The notes beneath the pieces are model-generated. The model was not told where the DNA came from, made no database searches, and saw only the letters and a list, made by a program, of their open reading frames with translations. A program made the position numbers and the translations under genes. Below, one piece after another: positions 9,815-17,851 of a DNA stretch of 64,000 bases. The stretch covers positions 1 through 64,000 of the forward strand of contig LJUJ01000022.1 in assembly GCA_001303785.1 (NCBI GenBank), given 5' to 3'. Each line of letters begins with the position of its first letter. Within the stretch, counting starts at the first letter, position 1. Source of the stretch: Caldifarciminota bacterium SM23_42 (GTDB lineage Bacteria; Hydrothermota; Tepidihabitantia; SM23-42).

Positions 9815-9870
9815 GTTAGAACGCCTGCCTGTCACGCAGGAGGTCGCGAGTTCAACTCTCGTCGACCCCG
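9796..9870 (+). tRNA. tRNA-Asp (anticodon GTC)
   Basis: 75 nt. Acceptor arms GGGGTCG (9796-9802) and CGACCCC (9863-9869) pair perfectly, with discriminator G at 9870. Anticodon stem CCTGC/GCAGG encloses loop CTGTCAC, with GTC at 9831-9833. T arm GCGAG-TTCAACT-CTCGT. CCA is not encoded. It lies about 230 nt downstream of its promoter, behind two tRNA-derived repeats. All parts of the cloverleaf are intact, so it should be functional. Confidence 0.97.
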
Positions 9871-9947
9871 CTTTCCTAATGGAAAATGATTACAGTGATA
9901 AAAACATTAGATTACAGAGATGCCGTAAAATTGGGAATAACAAAGAC

Positions 9948-10316
9948 ATGAGAATTACTGTCATACTCTCTTTTATCGTATTAATGCTAACGACCTGTTC
10001 ACCGGAAAACATTGGCGCTATCGGCACACCGGTACTTGTTTCGCCTATTAATGGTTCGACTATAACCCAAAACCCGCCGACTCTAACATGGCAGGGTGTC
10101 GCGACCGCTTTGGCATACGATCTGATGCTCGCGGATGATTCTTCGTTTGACTATTCGGGGATTGTAATTGATATCCAATGCCATACAGGCACAGAATATA
10201 CACCAACAAATACACTAGGTGCTGGAACGTATTTCTGGAGGGTACGTGCCCTGGAAGGCGGCTGAGGCGGCGCAGTCGGGGATTGGTCTGATCCCTTCAG
10301 TTTTGTCGTCCCCTAG
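9948..10316 (+). pseudogene. Small lipoprotein with Ig/FN3-like domain, in-frame TGA near the end
   Basis: Starts at ATG 9948 with a lipoprotein-like signal (MRITVILSFIVLMLTTCSP; Cys at about 17), followed by one beta-sandwich domain of the kind that begins TPVLVSPINGSTI and ends AGTYFWRVRALEG. A TGA at 10263-10265 interrupts the last strand. The same frame continues for 16 codons (GGAVGDWSDPFSFVVP) to TAG at 10314, which is exactly how such domains usually end. The TGA sits in a run of GGC codons and could be a single change from GGA. A longer frame reaching back through the tRNA is spurious. Confidence 0.65.
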
Positions 10317-10323
10317 CAACCGT

Positions 10324-10349
10324 GTCATTACGACAATTGTCGTAATGAC
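10324..10349. repeat. Perfect 26-bp palindrome
   Basis: Two 13-bp arms without spacer, GTCATTACGACAA followed directly by its reverse complement, 7 bp after the stop of the FN3-like gene. A second imperfect stem (8-bp arms CGATTATT at 10426 and AATAATCG at 10446) follows. There is no T-tract, so it could be an operator or a bidirectional terminator between convergent genes. The rest of 10317-10533 shows nothing else. Confidence 0.6.
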
Positions 10350-10533
10350 TTAGGGTAAAGTGTCTGTTCAACCAACACAAACTGCTGACTCCTTTTCAGA
10401 TCTCTGTACAGACAAATTGGTCATTCGATTATTTTAGAATTGTCGAATAATCGTACAAATGATGTGAGACTCGGCTAACTGATATTGATGTTTTCGAAAC
10501 GCATGTGTTTTGTCAGTAGAAACTCGCGGGTGA

Positions 10534-11304
10534 TTATCTGGCGAGTAGCCTGAATATTTCCTTCACCAACAAGCTTGAATTTTTCGACGCGTAGATGACA
10601 AAGGACTGAAAATCCACATCTGCTTCTTCATTGGCCAAGTCGCTGAGTGATCGTATGATTACGAATGGAATTTCGTTGACCGTGCAGACTTGAGCCACGG
10701 CGGCGCCTTCCATTTCTACACAATCGGCATGGAAAGTTTCTTCAATCCACAAACGCTTTGCCTCGCTCGATATGAACTGATCCCCCGTAGCAATTCTTCC
10801 CAGAATTATCTTTGGTATATCTTCTTCTCCCCTAATCTCTTCAGGGATTGATTCCAGAACAACAATCTCTGCCGCCTGCAAAGCCAAATCAACGAGCAGG
10901 CTATCTGCGAAAAAGCCCAAGGTATCAAAAGGAATGAAGCGATCCGGCAAAATTTGACCTAAATCATGATGCACAAGATTTTTCGAAATGACAATGTCAC
11001 CGATATTGAGCTGAGGATTTATGCCCCCCGCGACACCGGTGAAAATTATGGCATCTACATCATACTCGGTGATCAATGTTTGGGCGGTCTGTGCTGCTCC
11101 AACCTTCCCGACACCACCCTGCACCACGACGCAGGAAACACCGTATAGGCTACCCATCTCATAAACCGTACCCGCAATGGTGTCATCTCTTTCGACTACC
11201 ATATCTCTGCTGAGCAGTTCCAACTCAACTTCCATGGCGCCCATGACGCCAATCGTTTTTGGCGGCGTGAGCGACATCAAAACAAGAGCAAGGATTGTTA
11301 GCAT
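10534..11304 (-). CDS. 5'-methylthioadenosine/S-adenosylhomocysteine nucleosidase with export-like N-terminus
   Basis: Cleaves MTA and SAH (or a related nucleoside) to adenine and the thioribose. Family motifs are intact: GVMGAMEVELELL with the catalytic Glu, FTGVAGGINPQLNIGDIVIS, DCVEMEGAAVAQV with the ribose-binding MEG, and RSLSDLANEEA with the catalytic Asp. The usual protein starts at the GVMGAME strand, but here about 17 hydrophobic residues (MLTILALVLMSLTPP) precede it, and the ATG has an ideal GGAGG 7 nt upstream. This suggests a periplasmic enzyme, although the n-region lacks a basic residue. 45 bp downstream of a phosphodiesterase gene, probably co-transcribed. Confidence 0.9.
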   Translation of the reverse strand: MLTILALVLMSLTPPKTIGVMGAMEVELELLSRDMVVERDDTIAGTVYEMGSLYGVSCVVVQGGVGKVGAAQTAQTLITEYDVDAIIFTGVAGGINPQLNIGDIVISKNLVHHDLGQILPDRFIPFDTLGFFADSLLVDLALQAAEIVVLESIPEEIRGEEDIPKIILGRIATGDQFISSEAKRLWIEETFHADCVEMEGAAVAQVCTVNEIPFVIIRSLSDLANEEADVDFQSFVIYASKNSSLLVKEIFRLLAR

Positions 11305-11349
11305 TTCATACCTCCGAAAATACTGTCTTACTACGCCATCATCACTTGT

Positions 11350-11883
11350 CTACGGTTTGCGAAATCTCGCTTCCTTAAAGATCGAGTAATCGCGCAGTGC
11401 GAGCACGCGGACCAGCAACTTATCAACGGTCAGCTCAAGACATGCAAAGGTCGGCGGGAAACCTCTTTTGTCTTCGTTCTTCAAATGTCCCGGGTTGATA
11501 AAGATGATACCGGCTTCCTGCTTCACTTCAGGAATATGAGTGTGGCCATATAATACCACATGGACTCTCTGTTCACGAATCAGATCTTCGGGTCTAGGAT
11601 CATCAGGCAGATCATTGGGGTGAGAAGACATGGTGTGACTCAACAAAAATCGCCAACCGCCGACATTTTCTATCCGCCGGTTTGGAATCTTTGTATCCTG
11701 GTATACATCGCTAAACACACCAGGAACCCGTGTGACATCACGCTCACCAACATCATCGATATCAGAATAGTCATCACCCAGGTGAATGAATGTCTCAGCG
11801 CCTTGTCCCTTGAGAAAATCAATTGCCTTGGACAGATTGACTATATGCTTATGTGTATCACTTATTACACCCAATTTCATCAT
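11350..11883 (-). CDS. YfcE/MJ0936-type metallophosphoesterase
   Basis: Cytosolic calcineurin-like phosphodiesterase of 177 residues. Metal ligands are visible in ISDTHKH, HLGDDYSD and YGHTHIPEV. Small proteins of this family hydrolyse phosphodiesters in vitro and have no secure physiological substrate. The start has GGAGG upstream (GGAGGTCGT then ATGATG). Followed after 45 bp by the MTA/SAH nucleosidase. Upstream, 55 bp separate it from the DUF401 gene on the same strand. Confidence 0.88.
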   Translation of the reverse strand: MMKLGVISDTHKHIVNLSKAIDFLKGQGAETFIHLGDDYSDIDDVGERDVTRVPGVFSDVYQDTKIPNRRIENVGGWRFLLSHTMSSHPNDLPDDPRPEDLIREQRVHVVLYGHTHIPEVKQEAGIIFINPGHLKNEDKRGFPPTFACLELTVDKLLVRVLALRDYSIFKEARFRKP

Positions 11884-11938
11884 ACGACCTCCGAATCAAG
11901 AAATCTATGCAGAACCAAAAACAGAATACATTACACAA

Positions 11939-13117
11939 TCAATTCAATACTATCGAGATTAACAACACCAAGGTGAAGATGATTATTGTCGGCGTAAGAA
12001 GCAGTTTCAGAAAATCCCTCATCGAAACGTTGAAGTATTCTAGTGAAACGCCAACGCACGGATGTACCGGGGAGATCACATAGCCAAAAAATATGCTCGT
12101 GTAAATCAAAGCAAATATGACTGGCGTAATTGGACCGAAGGTCAGATAAACCGGGAATATGATTGACGAAGGCAGTAAGACTCTTCCTGTGGCGATGCCC
12201 AAGATGAAACCCGAAACAACACACAGCGTCGCCGGTGACAGCGGAATAGAAGCAATCAAAGTTGCGGCGTTGGATGCTTTGAAAATATTCAAAAAAATGA
12301 ACATCCCGATAATGATGAAAGTAAAATTCCATGGTTTCATCTTACGAGCAATAACCAAGAGATCCAGCTTAACTTTGCTCATCAGACAGGAAAGAAGAAG
12401 AGCCGTGCTCACGCCGATGACCGTAGCCAATTCTTTGATCGGCAGTGTGAAGAACGTCTTAAGTGAGAAATCGAGCACCGGCGCGATCAAGACGATGCAG
12501 AACGGTAGGAGTAGCCCTTTGAGCGAGAACGGCTTCTGGTACTCTATATCGCCTTCAATCTTTCTCACCAAATAAACGTAGCCCAACAAAAGGGCGAAGA
12601 AAAAGGTTGGCAATAGATACAACATTGCAGAGTAGACATTGACGTCGACAATCTTTGCCGATGCAATGAGGGCCGAGCTCAGCGGGTAGATGAGAACAAA
12701 GAGGTGCCGGAACCAGTCGTTTATCGCCACCTTGAGATCACTAGCAACGCCCGCACCACCTTTCTCAAGAATCGGCGCCGAAAGCAAAGCACCGCCCGGC
12801 ATCGGCAATAATCCCATGATGGCCGGCGAGAAAGCCATTAGACCCCTTTTCCCAATACGTAAGTTGTTCACCAAATCATCCATCTGGCCACTCTCTTTCA
12901 TGGTGCCGCCGATCATCGGTATCACACCCATGGCCAAGGCTAACAGCAGAACCGAAACATCCGTCACCGTATACAAAATTCTTTCTAGGATTTGATATGG
13001 TAGCAGTGTAAACAGTCCTAAGATGACTGCACCACAAAAAAGTGCCAAGGGCAAGTTACGGCGCGCCACCAGCAGAATTGCGGCCAGAGAAATGATAAAA
13101 CCCAACCAGGTTAGCAT
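11939..13117 (-). CDS. DUF401-family membrane permease
   Basis: 392 residues, about ten to eleven hydrophobic helices, no signal peptide. The segments GVIPMIGGTMKESGQMDDLV, GLLPMPGGALLSAP and YVISPVHPCVG are the hallmark of the DUF401 family, relatives of the ion transporter superfamily that includes gluconate and citrate permeases. The substrate is not known. It follows the Asd-like gene by 56 bp and probably shares its promoter, so the two may act on related metabolites. No clear Shine-Dalgarno before the ATG. Confidence 0.85.
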   Translation of the reverse strand: MLTWLGFIISLAAILLVARRNLPLALFCGAVILGLFTLLPYQILERILYTVTDVSVLLLALAMGVIPMIGGTMKESGQMDDLVNNLRIGKRGLMAFSPAIMGLLPMPGGALLSAPILEKGGAGVASDLKVAINDWFRHLFVLIYPLSSALIASAKIVDVNVYSAMLYLLPTFFFALLLGYVYLVRKIEGDIEYQKPFSLKGLLLPFCIVLIAPVLDFSLKTFFTLPIKELATVIGVSTALLLSCLMSKVKLDLLVIARKMKPWNFTFIIIGMFIFLNIFKASNAATLIASIPLSPATLCVVSGFILGIATGRVLLPSSIIFPVYLTFGPITPVIFALIYTSIFFGYVISPVHPCVGVSLEYFNVSMRDFLKLLLTPTIIIFTLVLLISIVLN

Positions 13118-13173
13118 GGCTCTGAGAAAATCGGTAAGATAAACATAATCAGATGACTGAAACGGGGGAGTCG

Positions 13174-14163
13174 CTACACCAGTTCTGCAATCTGTACTGC
13201 ATTCAGCGCTGAACCCTTACGAAGGTTATCGGCAACGATCCACATCGCTAAGCCGTTTTGGGCCGTAATGTCTTGTCTAATCCGGCCAACGAAGACCTCG
13301 TCTTTGCCCACAGCATTTTCTAACGTCGGGTATTCTTCATCATGGCTCGCGAGTATTACTCCGGACGCATTCTTAAGAATCTTTTTAGCCTCGGCGGCCG
13401 AGACTGCTTCGACAAAATCTACACTCAGTGCGATGCTGTTACCGCGCTTCACCGGAACCCAAACACATGTTGCCGACACTCCAATGTCATTTTGGCCGAG
13501 AATATCAGGTATCTCCTTCGCCAGGATAGTCTCTTCTTCGGTGCTGCCTTTTTCCATGAAGTCACCTACCTGTGGTATAACATTGTCTCCAATCGTGTAG
13601 GGAAAAACGCTATCTTCAGTCTTCTCAACTGCCATATCCAAAGCAAGGAACTCATATTCATATTCCAACTCATCGAGCGCGTCGTTTCCAAAACAGGAAA
13701 CCGCAGCCAACGCAGTGAAACGCAGATGCTTCAGCGCATGCTTCTTGTGCAGCGGGTAGAGTGCGGTCAGTAATTGTATGGTGATCGGATTTGGATTAGC
13801 AATCACCCCCTTGTGTTCCCCCACGCTGTCGCCGTTGACTTCAGGAATGACATGTAGCACATCATGGGCAAAGCTGAAGGCACCCGAACAATCAATGACA
13901 AGCGCCCTTTTCTTGAATTTCGGAACCAACGCACGGGCCCGCACCTTATCCAAGCAACAAAAGACCAATTCGACTTTGTCCCGGAATGTGCTGTAGTCAG
14001 AAAGCAAATCGATTTGCTTATCCTTGTAGATAATTTTGTCTGTCCTCTTATCATTACCGGCAAGGAAATATACTTCTTCGGTCGGAAAGTTACGCTGCTC
14101 CAGTATGCTTACGAGTTCCCGACCAATCAGACCATCGGCACCCAAAACTGCAACGTTTTTCAT
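13174..14163 (-). CDS. Aspartate-semialdehyde dehydrogenase paralogue lacking catalytic residues
   Basis: 329 residues, full-length ASADH fold with the NADP-binding GADGLIGRELV at the N-terminus and a dimerisation/catalytic domain. The active site is gone: the catalytic-Cys motif NPNCSTIQ is NPNPITIQ; the segment that is STYQAVSGAG in active enzymes reads FTALAAVSCFG, losing the Gln; and the CVRVPVxxGH motif reads CVWVPVKRGN, losing both Arg and His. All four catalytic positions are replaced while the frame and length are intact, as in the USG-1 type paralogues. It should bind a nucleotide but not make aspartate semialdehyde. First gene of a probable two-gene operon with the DUF401 permease. 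Confidence 0.85.
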   Translation of the reverse strand: MKNVAVLGADGLIGRELVSILEQRNFPTEEVYFLAGNDKRTDKIIYKDKQIDLLSDYSTFRDKVELVFCCLDKVRARALVPKFKKRALVIDCSGAFSFAHDVLHVIPEVNGDSVGEHKGVIANPNPITIQLLTALYPLHKKHALKHLRFTALAAVSCFGNDALDELEYEYEFLALDMAVEKTEDSVFPYTIGDNVIPQVGDFMEKGSTEEETILAKEIPDILGQNDIGVSATCVWVPVKRGNSIALSVDFVEAVSAAEAKKILKNASGVILASHDEEYPTLENAVGKDEVFVGRIRQDITAQNGLAMWIVADNLRKGSALNAVQIAELV

Positions 14164-14169
14164 GCCTCA

Positions 14170-14197
14170 ATTATAGGATAAATCACGATTAAGTCAA
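14170..14197 (-). promoter_or_regulatory. Promoter of the Asd-like gene (leaderless)
   Basis: Minus strand TTGACT, 16-nt spacer, consensus TATAAT, then TGAGGC (6 nt) and the ATG at 14163. Confidence 0.85.
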
Positions 14198-14232
14198 TAT
14201 TTGTTACTCTGTTGAAGATTAATGGGCTAAAC

Positions 14233-15288
14233 TTACGGGTTAATAGTCCTCACCGGCATGCTAATCGACCGGAACACCGAACCTTCCGGAGCGATCAGGG
14301 GAGCTGCTTCGGAAAAATCCTCCATTGATAGTCTTGCGATCAATCGAGCGGCGCGATGTAACGAGTCAACCATCAATGGTTGTGGCGGCTGCTGTACCAT
14401 GGAGAATATTTCACCCCTCATGAAAGTGCCGTCGGAATCAAGCAACACCATCAGAATCGGGGCATAGCCTCTTTCCTGAGCGACATTGAATCCCCACGTA
14501 CAGAAGTTACCCAGGCTGTACGCGATGAGCCTGTCTTTATAGATTTCCATTGCACGAGGAACATGAGGACCATGCCCCCATACAAAATCAGCACCGCTGT
14601 CAACTACCGCTCTAGAAAATTCTACCACGTTACCGCGTGGTTGGTCTAGAAAATACTCGAATGTATCATACGTATGGAGATATTTCAGACCTTCGCCTCC
14701 ACCATGAAAAGAGACAATCACGATGTCATGCTGTCTGGCCAGTCCGGCAACCTTGCTTTGTGCAGCTACGATATCGAAGATTAAATCGGTCCCCGGTGAT
14801 GTCGCAAAACATGCAATAGCAATGTTCTTTCCCCTGATCTCAAACTTACCAATCTTGCCTGCTGGACCGCCGAAGGCAATACCGTAATCGGTCAACGTTT
14901 TCTCCGTAGACTCGACGCCGTGTGCACCAAAATCGTTCAGGTGATTGTTGGCGAGATTCAGAAAATCAAACCCAGCATCGACCAGGTGTTGTGCAAAAGG
15001 AGGGGGCATCCGAAATGCATAGACCCTACCCTTGTTTGTCTTTTTTGCACAAACGCCGCCGTCGAGTAGCACTCCTTCAAGATTGCCCACAGTTAAATCG
15101 GCGGATCGCAGATATTCGGTGACTTTCCTGTACAGATCATCACCCTGATTTGGTGGTAGCATGGTTCTTGGATAATCTGAACCCATCATGATGTCGCCTA
15201 CCGCGACCACGGAGATCGGATCAGCACCGGCACTGGGGAATAGCACAAACAGTAATGTAGTGACGAAGAGTGGACGGAGGTTAGTCAA
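14233..15288 (-). CDS. CapA-family metallophosphatase-like protein (PGA_cap), secreted
   Basis: 351 residues with an N-terminal signal peptide (LFVTTLLFVLFPSAGA). The domain is the CapA/PgsA type: VVAVGDIMMGSDY, VGNLEGVL, LNLANNHLNDFGAHG, SFHGGGE and GHGPHVPRAMEIY carry the Asp, Asn and His ligands of a calcineurin-like fold. CapA of Bacillus takes part in poly-gamma-glutamate export, but family members in Gram-negative lineages have other, unknown envelope roles. It overlaps the M23 peptidase gene by 8 bp and is translated after it, which fits a cell-wall or capsule function. Confidence 0.85.
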   Translation of the reverse strand: MTNLRPLFVTTLLFVLFPSAGADPISVVAVGDIMMGSDYPRTMLPPNQGDDLYRKVTEYLRSADLTVGNLEGVLLDGGVCAKKTNKGRVYAFRMPPPFAQHLVDAGFDFLNLANNHLNDFGAHGVESTEKTLTDYGIAFGGPAGKIGKFEIRGKNIAIACFATSPGTDLIFDIVAAQSKVAGLARQHDIVIVSFHGGGEGLKYLHTYDTFEYFLDQPRGNVVEFSRAVVDSGADFVWGHGPHVPRAMEIYKDRLIAYSLGNFCTWGFNVAQERGYAPILMVLLDSDGTFMRGEIFSMVQQPPQPLMVDSLHRAARLIARLSMEDFSEAAPLIAPEGSVFRSISMPVRTINP

Positions 15289-16201
15289 TAATTACGCTTG
15301 AGGTATTGATGTATTTGTAGGGATCGATCTTCATACCTGAAACACGAACTTCATAATGGAGGTGCGGTGATATCGACCGGCCTGTCGAGCCAACCAGAGC
15401 AATTGCTTGCCCCCGATTCACAAGCTCACGGGGTTTAACAATGATTGTCTGGCAGTGCGCGTAGGCGGTTCTGAAACCAAATCCGTGATCAACGACAACA
15501 GTCCAACCGTAGCCGCCGACCCACCCGACAAAGCTAACCACACCATCAGCCGTTGCCAGGATTTTCGTACCCCTGGGCGCACCAATATCAATGCCCCAAT
15601 GCATGCGCACCTTTCTATCAATCGGATCCACACGATAACCATACCCCGAACAAATCCTACGACCTGGAACCGGATGAATCGATGGAACATGAGACCAGAG
15701 ATAGCGGTTATCGTCGATCTGCCCCTCGATTTCACGCAGACTCGTTTTGCGTAAATAGTATTTACCTTTCAAGACATCAATCGATTCATAAATCTCGTCA
15801 ATTATACGTTCGGTATTCTTGCTCACAATATACGGGGAGCGCTCTACCTGTTTTCCACCGATACCCATGGACCAAATATCGGGGTGGATATGCGCCATCT
15901 GCCAATAGGTCCGTTCCCGGTTGTCTTGAGCTACATGTTGGTCAAACAAACCCTGCGCTCGTTTCAAAGAGCTATTCAGAGATTCCAACCGCGCGGTGAG
16001 ATCTTGATTATCACGCTCTACTCGGCTCAGATACAACTTGATGAATGTTGGATGTGTGCCGTTTACAAAAAGAAGTATTGTCGATATTGTAGCCGCGATG
16101 AGTATGCCGGTGATGATGAAAATCGCAAACACGGGTAACTTCAAATGTTTGAGTAAATTACGCTTTTTCGATATGAAGATGATCTCAACCCGGTTTGCCA
16201 T
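15281..16201 (-). CDS. M23-family peptidoglycan endopeptidase (membrane-anchored)
   Basis: 306 residues. A single N-terminal membrane segment (about 22-46) is followed by a coiled coil (RVERDNQDLTARLESLNSSL) and a C-terminal LytM/M23 domain. The zinc site is complete: GYGYRVDPID, MHWGIDIGAPRGT (HxxxD) and SPHLHYEVRV (HxH). Predicted to cut peptide cross-links, or to activate amidases, in the periplasm. First gene of a pair with CapA. Its promoter gives a leaderless mRNA. Confidence 0.93.
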   Translation of the reverse strand: MANRVEIIFISKKRNLLKHLKLPVFAIFIITGILIAATISTILLFVNGTHPTFIKLYLSRVERDNQDLTARLESLNSSLKRAQGLFDQHVAQDNRERTYWQMAHIHPDIWSMGIGGKQVERSPYIVSKNTERIIDEIYESIDVLKGKYYLRKTSLREIEGQIDDNRYLWSHVPSIHPVPGRRICSGYGYRVDPIDRKVRMHWGIDIGAPRGTKILATADGVVSFVGWVGGYGWTVVVDHGFGFRTAYAHCQTIIVKPRELVNRGQAIALVGSTGRSISPHLHYEVRVSGMKIDPYKYINTSSVIID

Positions 16202-16207
16202 TCTGTG

Positions 16208-16235
16208 ATTATATGCAGATATCCCAAATTGTCAA
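16208..16235 (-). promoter_or_regulatory. Promoter of the M23 peptidase gene (leaderless)
   Basis: Minus strand TTGACA, 16-nt spacer, TATAAT, CACAGA (6 nt), ATG 16201. Both hexamers are perfect consensus. It diverges from the uppS promoter 85 bp away. Confidence 0.88.
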
Positions 16236-16319
16236 GAACTTAGTGTATAAAGGTAATCAAATCTTCGATTTACCATGATTTGCAATGTTTTTTCCCGCGC
16301 AAAGTGCAGGCGTGGCTGG

Positions 16320-16347
16320 TTGACAAAACATCCCGTGACGTTATAAT
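16320..16347 (+). promoter_or_regulatory. Promoter of the uppS operon (leaderless)
   Basis: Plus strand TTGACA, 16-nt spacer, TATAAT, AGAGCC (6 nt), then GTG at 16354. Perfect consensus hexamers. It fixes the unusual GTG start. Confidence 0.88.
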
Positions 16348-16353
16348 AGAGCC

Positions 16354-17058
16354 GTGCAGGAACTGGTTCACGTTGCAATAATTATGGATGGCAACGGCCG
16401 ATGGGCCCGAAAGCGCGGACTGCCTAGGGTCGTTGGTCACCGTCAAGGCGTCGAATCGGTAAGAGCGATTGTCAAAACTTCAACCAATATTGGTGTAAAA
16501 TACCTTACTTTGTACACCTTTTCAACAGAAAACTGGCAGCGCCCAAAGGACGAAGTGAACACCTTGATGAATATGCTTGAGGAAATGTTGGTCAAGGAAA
16601 CCCCCGAACTACACGAGAAGGATGTTCGAATCAATGCGATCGGACGCCTAGACGGTCTATACGAAAACGCACAAAACGCCCTGCAGAAATCGCTTGACCT
16701 GACCAGGAACAACCACGGTCTGGTACTAACACTCTGTCTGAATTATGGAAGCCGTGGTGAAATAGTCGATGCACTAAAGAGAATAATAGAAGAAGATAGA
16801 ATACAACACTTAGACCTCAAAGACTTCAACGAAGGGAAGTTTGCGAAATACCTATATGACCCATCGCTGCCCGATCCCGACTTGCTCATCCGTACGGGCG
16901 CCACAAAACGTGAACGAATCTCGAATTTCTTGCTATGGCAAATCGCATACACTGAAGTGTATTTTACGGAAGCGCTTTGGCCTGATTTCCGCGAAAAAGA
17001 GTATATGAAGGCGGTTGAGTCATTCAAGAACAGGGAGCGTCTCTTTGGCCGCGTCTAA
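16354..17058 (+). CDS. uppS: Undecaprenyl diphosphate synthase
   Basis: Cis-prenyltransferase that extends farnesyl diphosphate to the C55 carrier for peptidoglycan and O-antigen synthesis. 234 residues. The family signature IIMDGNGRWARKRG lies at the N-terminus with the catalytic Asp, followed by HRQGVESVR, TLYTFSTENWQRP and the C-terminal DPDLLIRTGATKRISNF-like region, here DPDLLIRTGATKRERISNF. The GTG start is 6 nt after a consensus -10 box, so the mRNA is leaderless. Overlaps cdsA; the usual partner order uppS-cdsA is kept. Confidence 0.96.
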   Translation: MQELVHVAIIMDGNGRWARKRGLPRVVGHRQGVESVRAIVKTSTNIGVKYLTLYTFSTENWQRPKDEVNTLMNMLEEMLVKETPELHEKDVRINAIGRLDGLYENAQNALQKSLDLTRNNHGLVLTLCLNYGSRGEIVDALKRIIEEDRIQHLDLKDFNEGKFAKYLYDPSLPDPDLLIRTGATKRERISNFLLWQIAYTEVYFTEALWPDFREKEYMKAVESFKNRERLFGRV

Positions 17059-17851
17059 AGAATTCAAGAAAAGACTGATAACCGGTACGGCCCTCGTTGT
17101 TTTGATAATTTTCTTTATTTGGCTAGACCGTATCTTCCTGCCCATTCTGATGCTTACCTTCGCGACATTCGCCAATAACGAATACTTCAGATTTTGGCAT
17201 CGCAAGGATATCTATCCGCATACGCTTGCCGTGCTCTTTCCAATCTACGCACTTACGTTACTCACGTACTTCGAAACCCCGCTCCTCTTACCTAGCTTCA
17301 TCCTCTTGCTTTTCGTTTGTGTGCTAGGAATTATGCGCTTTCCTGGGGCGCGCCGGACTCAGAATTTTCTTGCCGAAGTCAGCGCCGGTTTTTTTGGCAT
17401 AATCTACTTATCGATTTTGCCGATCACACTCATTCTCTTGAGAAAAATCAGTTTTGCCATATGTCTCATGCCTCTCGTACTGACGTGGCTTTACGACACT
17501 TTCGCTTATTTTGCCGGAAGCCTCGTCGGAAAACACAAGCTCGCGCCCAAGCTCAGCCCCAGCAAAACGTGGGAAGGAACCATACTCGCCCTTCCCCTGA
17601 CCTTTCCCTTTACCTGGGTCTTGAGCGAATGGTGGTATCCAGATTTTGGTGTCCTTGATTGTGTCATAGTGACGCTTGGCATCGGAATTCTCGGCACGAT
17701 GGGTGATCTTCTCGAGTCCGGTATGAAGCGCGAGGTTGGTTTGAAGGACGCATCAAAAGTCTTCCCAGGTCATGGCGGGTTCCTTGACCGCATTGATTCA
17801 CTCATTTTCAATGTTCCCTTCTTCTATTTCTATATGACATTGGCTGTATGA
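17045..17851 (+). CDS. cdsA: Phosphatidate cytidylyltransferase
   Basis: Makes CDP-diacylglycerol from phosphatidate and CTP in the inner membrane. About eight hydrophobic segments and the family signature near the C-terminus (SGMKREVGLKDASKVFPGHG then GFLDRIDS), plus SPSKTWEG. The longer frame opens at a TTG at 17015, but the TTG at 17045 has GGGAG six bases upstream inside uppS and gives MAASKEFKKRLITG, a usual CdsA start. The stop TGA overlaps the start of rarA as ATGA. Confidence 0.93.
   Translation: MAASKEFKKRLITGTALVVLIIFFIWLDRIFLPILMLTFATFANNEYFRFWHRKDIYPHTLAVLFPIYALTLLTYFETPLLLPSFILLLFVCVLGIMRFPGARRTQNFLAEVSAGFFGIIYLSILPITLILLRKISFAICLMPLVLTWLYDTFAYFAGSLVGKHKLAPKLSPSKTWEGTILALPLTFPFTWVLSEWWYPDFGVLDCVIVTLGIGILGTMGDLLESGMKREVGLKDASKVFPGHGGFLDRIDSLIFNVPFFYFYMTLAV

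Noticed and set aside
2328-10265. TGA recoded to an amino acid throughout the genome
   Set aside because: ftsH, cdsA, ddl, the reductase at 19072 and others end with TGA at their expected C-termini, and cdsA-rarA share an ATGA junction.
13342-13773. Plus-strand frames inside the Asd-like gene
   Set aside because: Antisense shadows; no promoter or family match.
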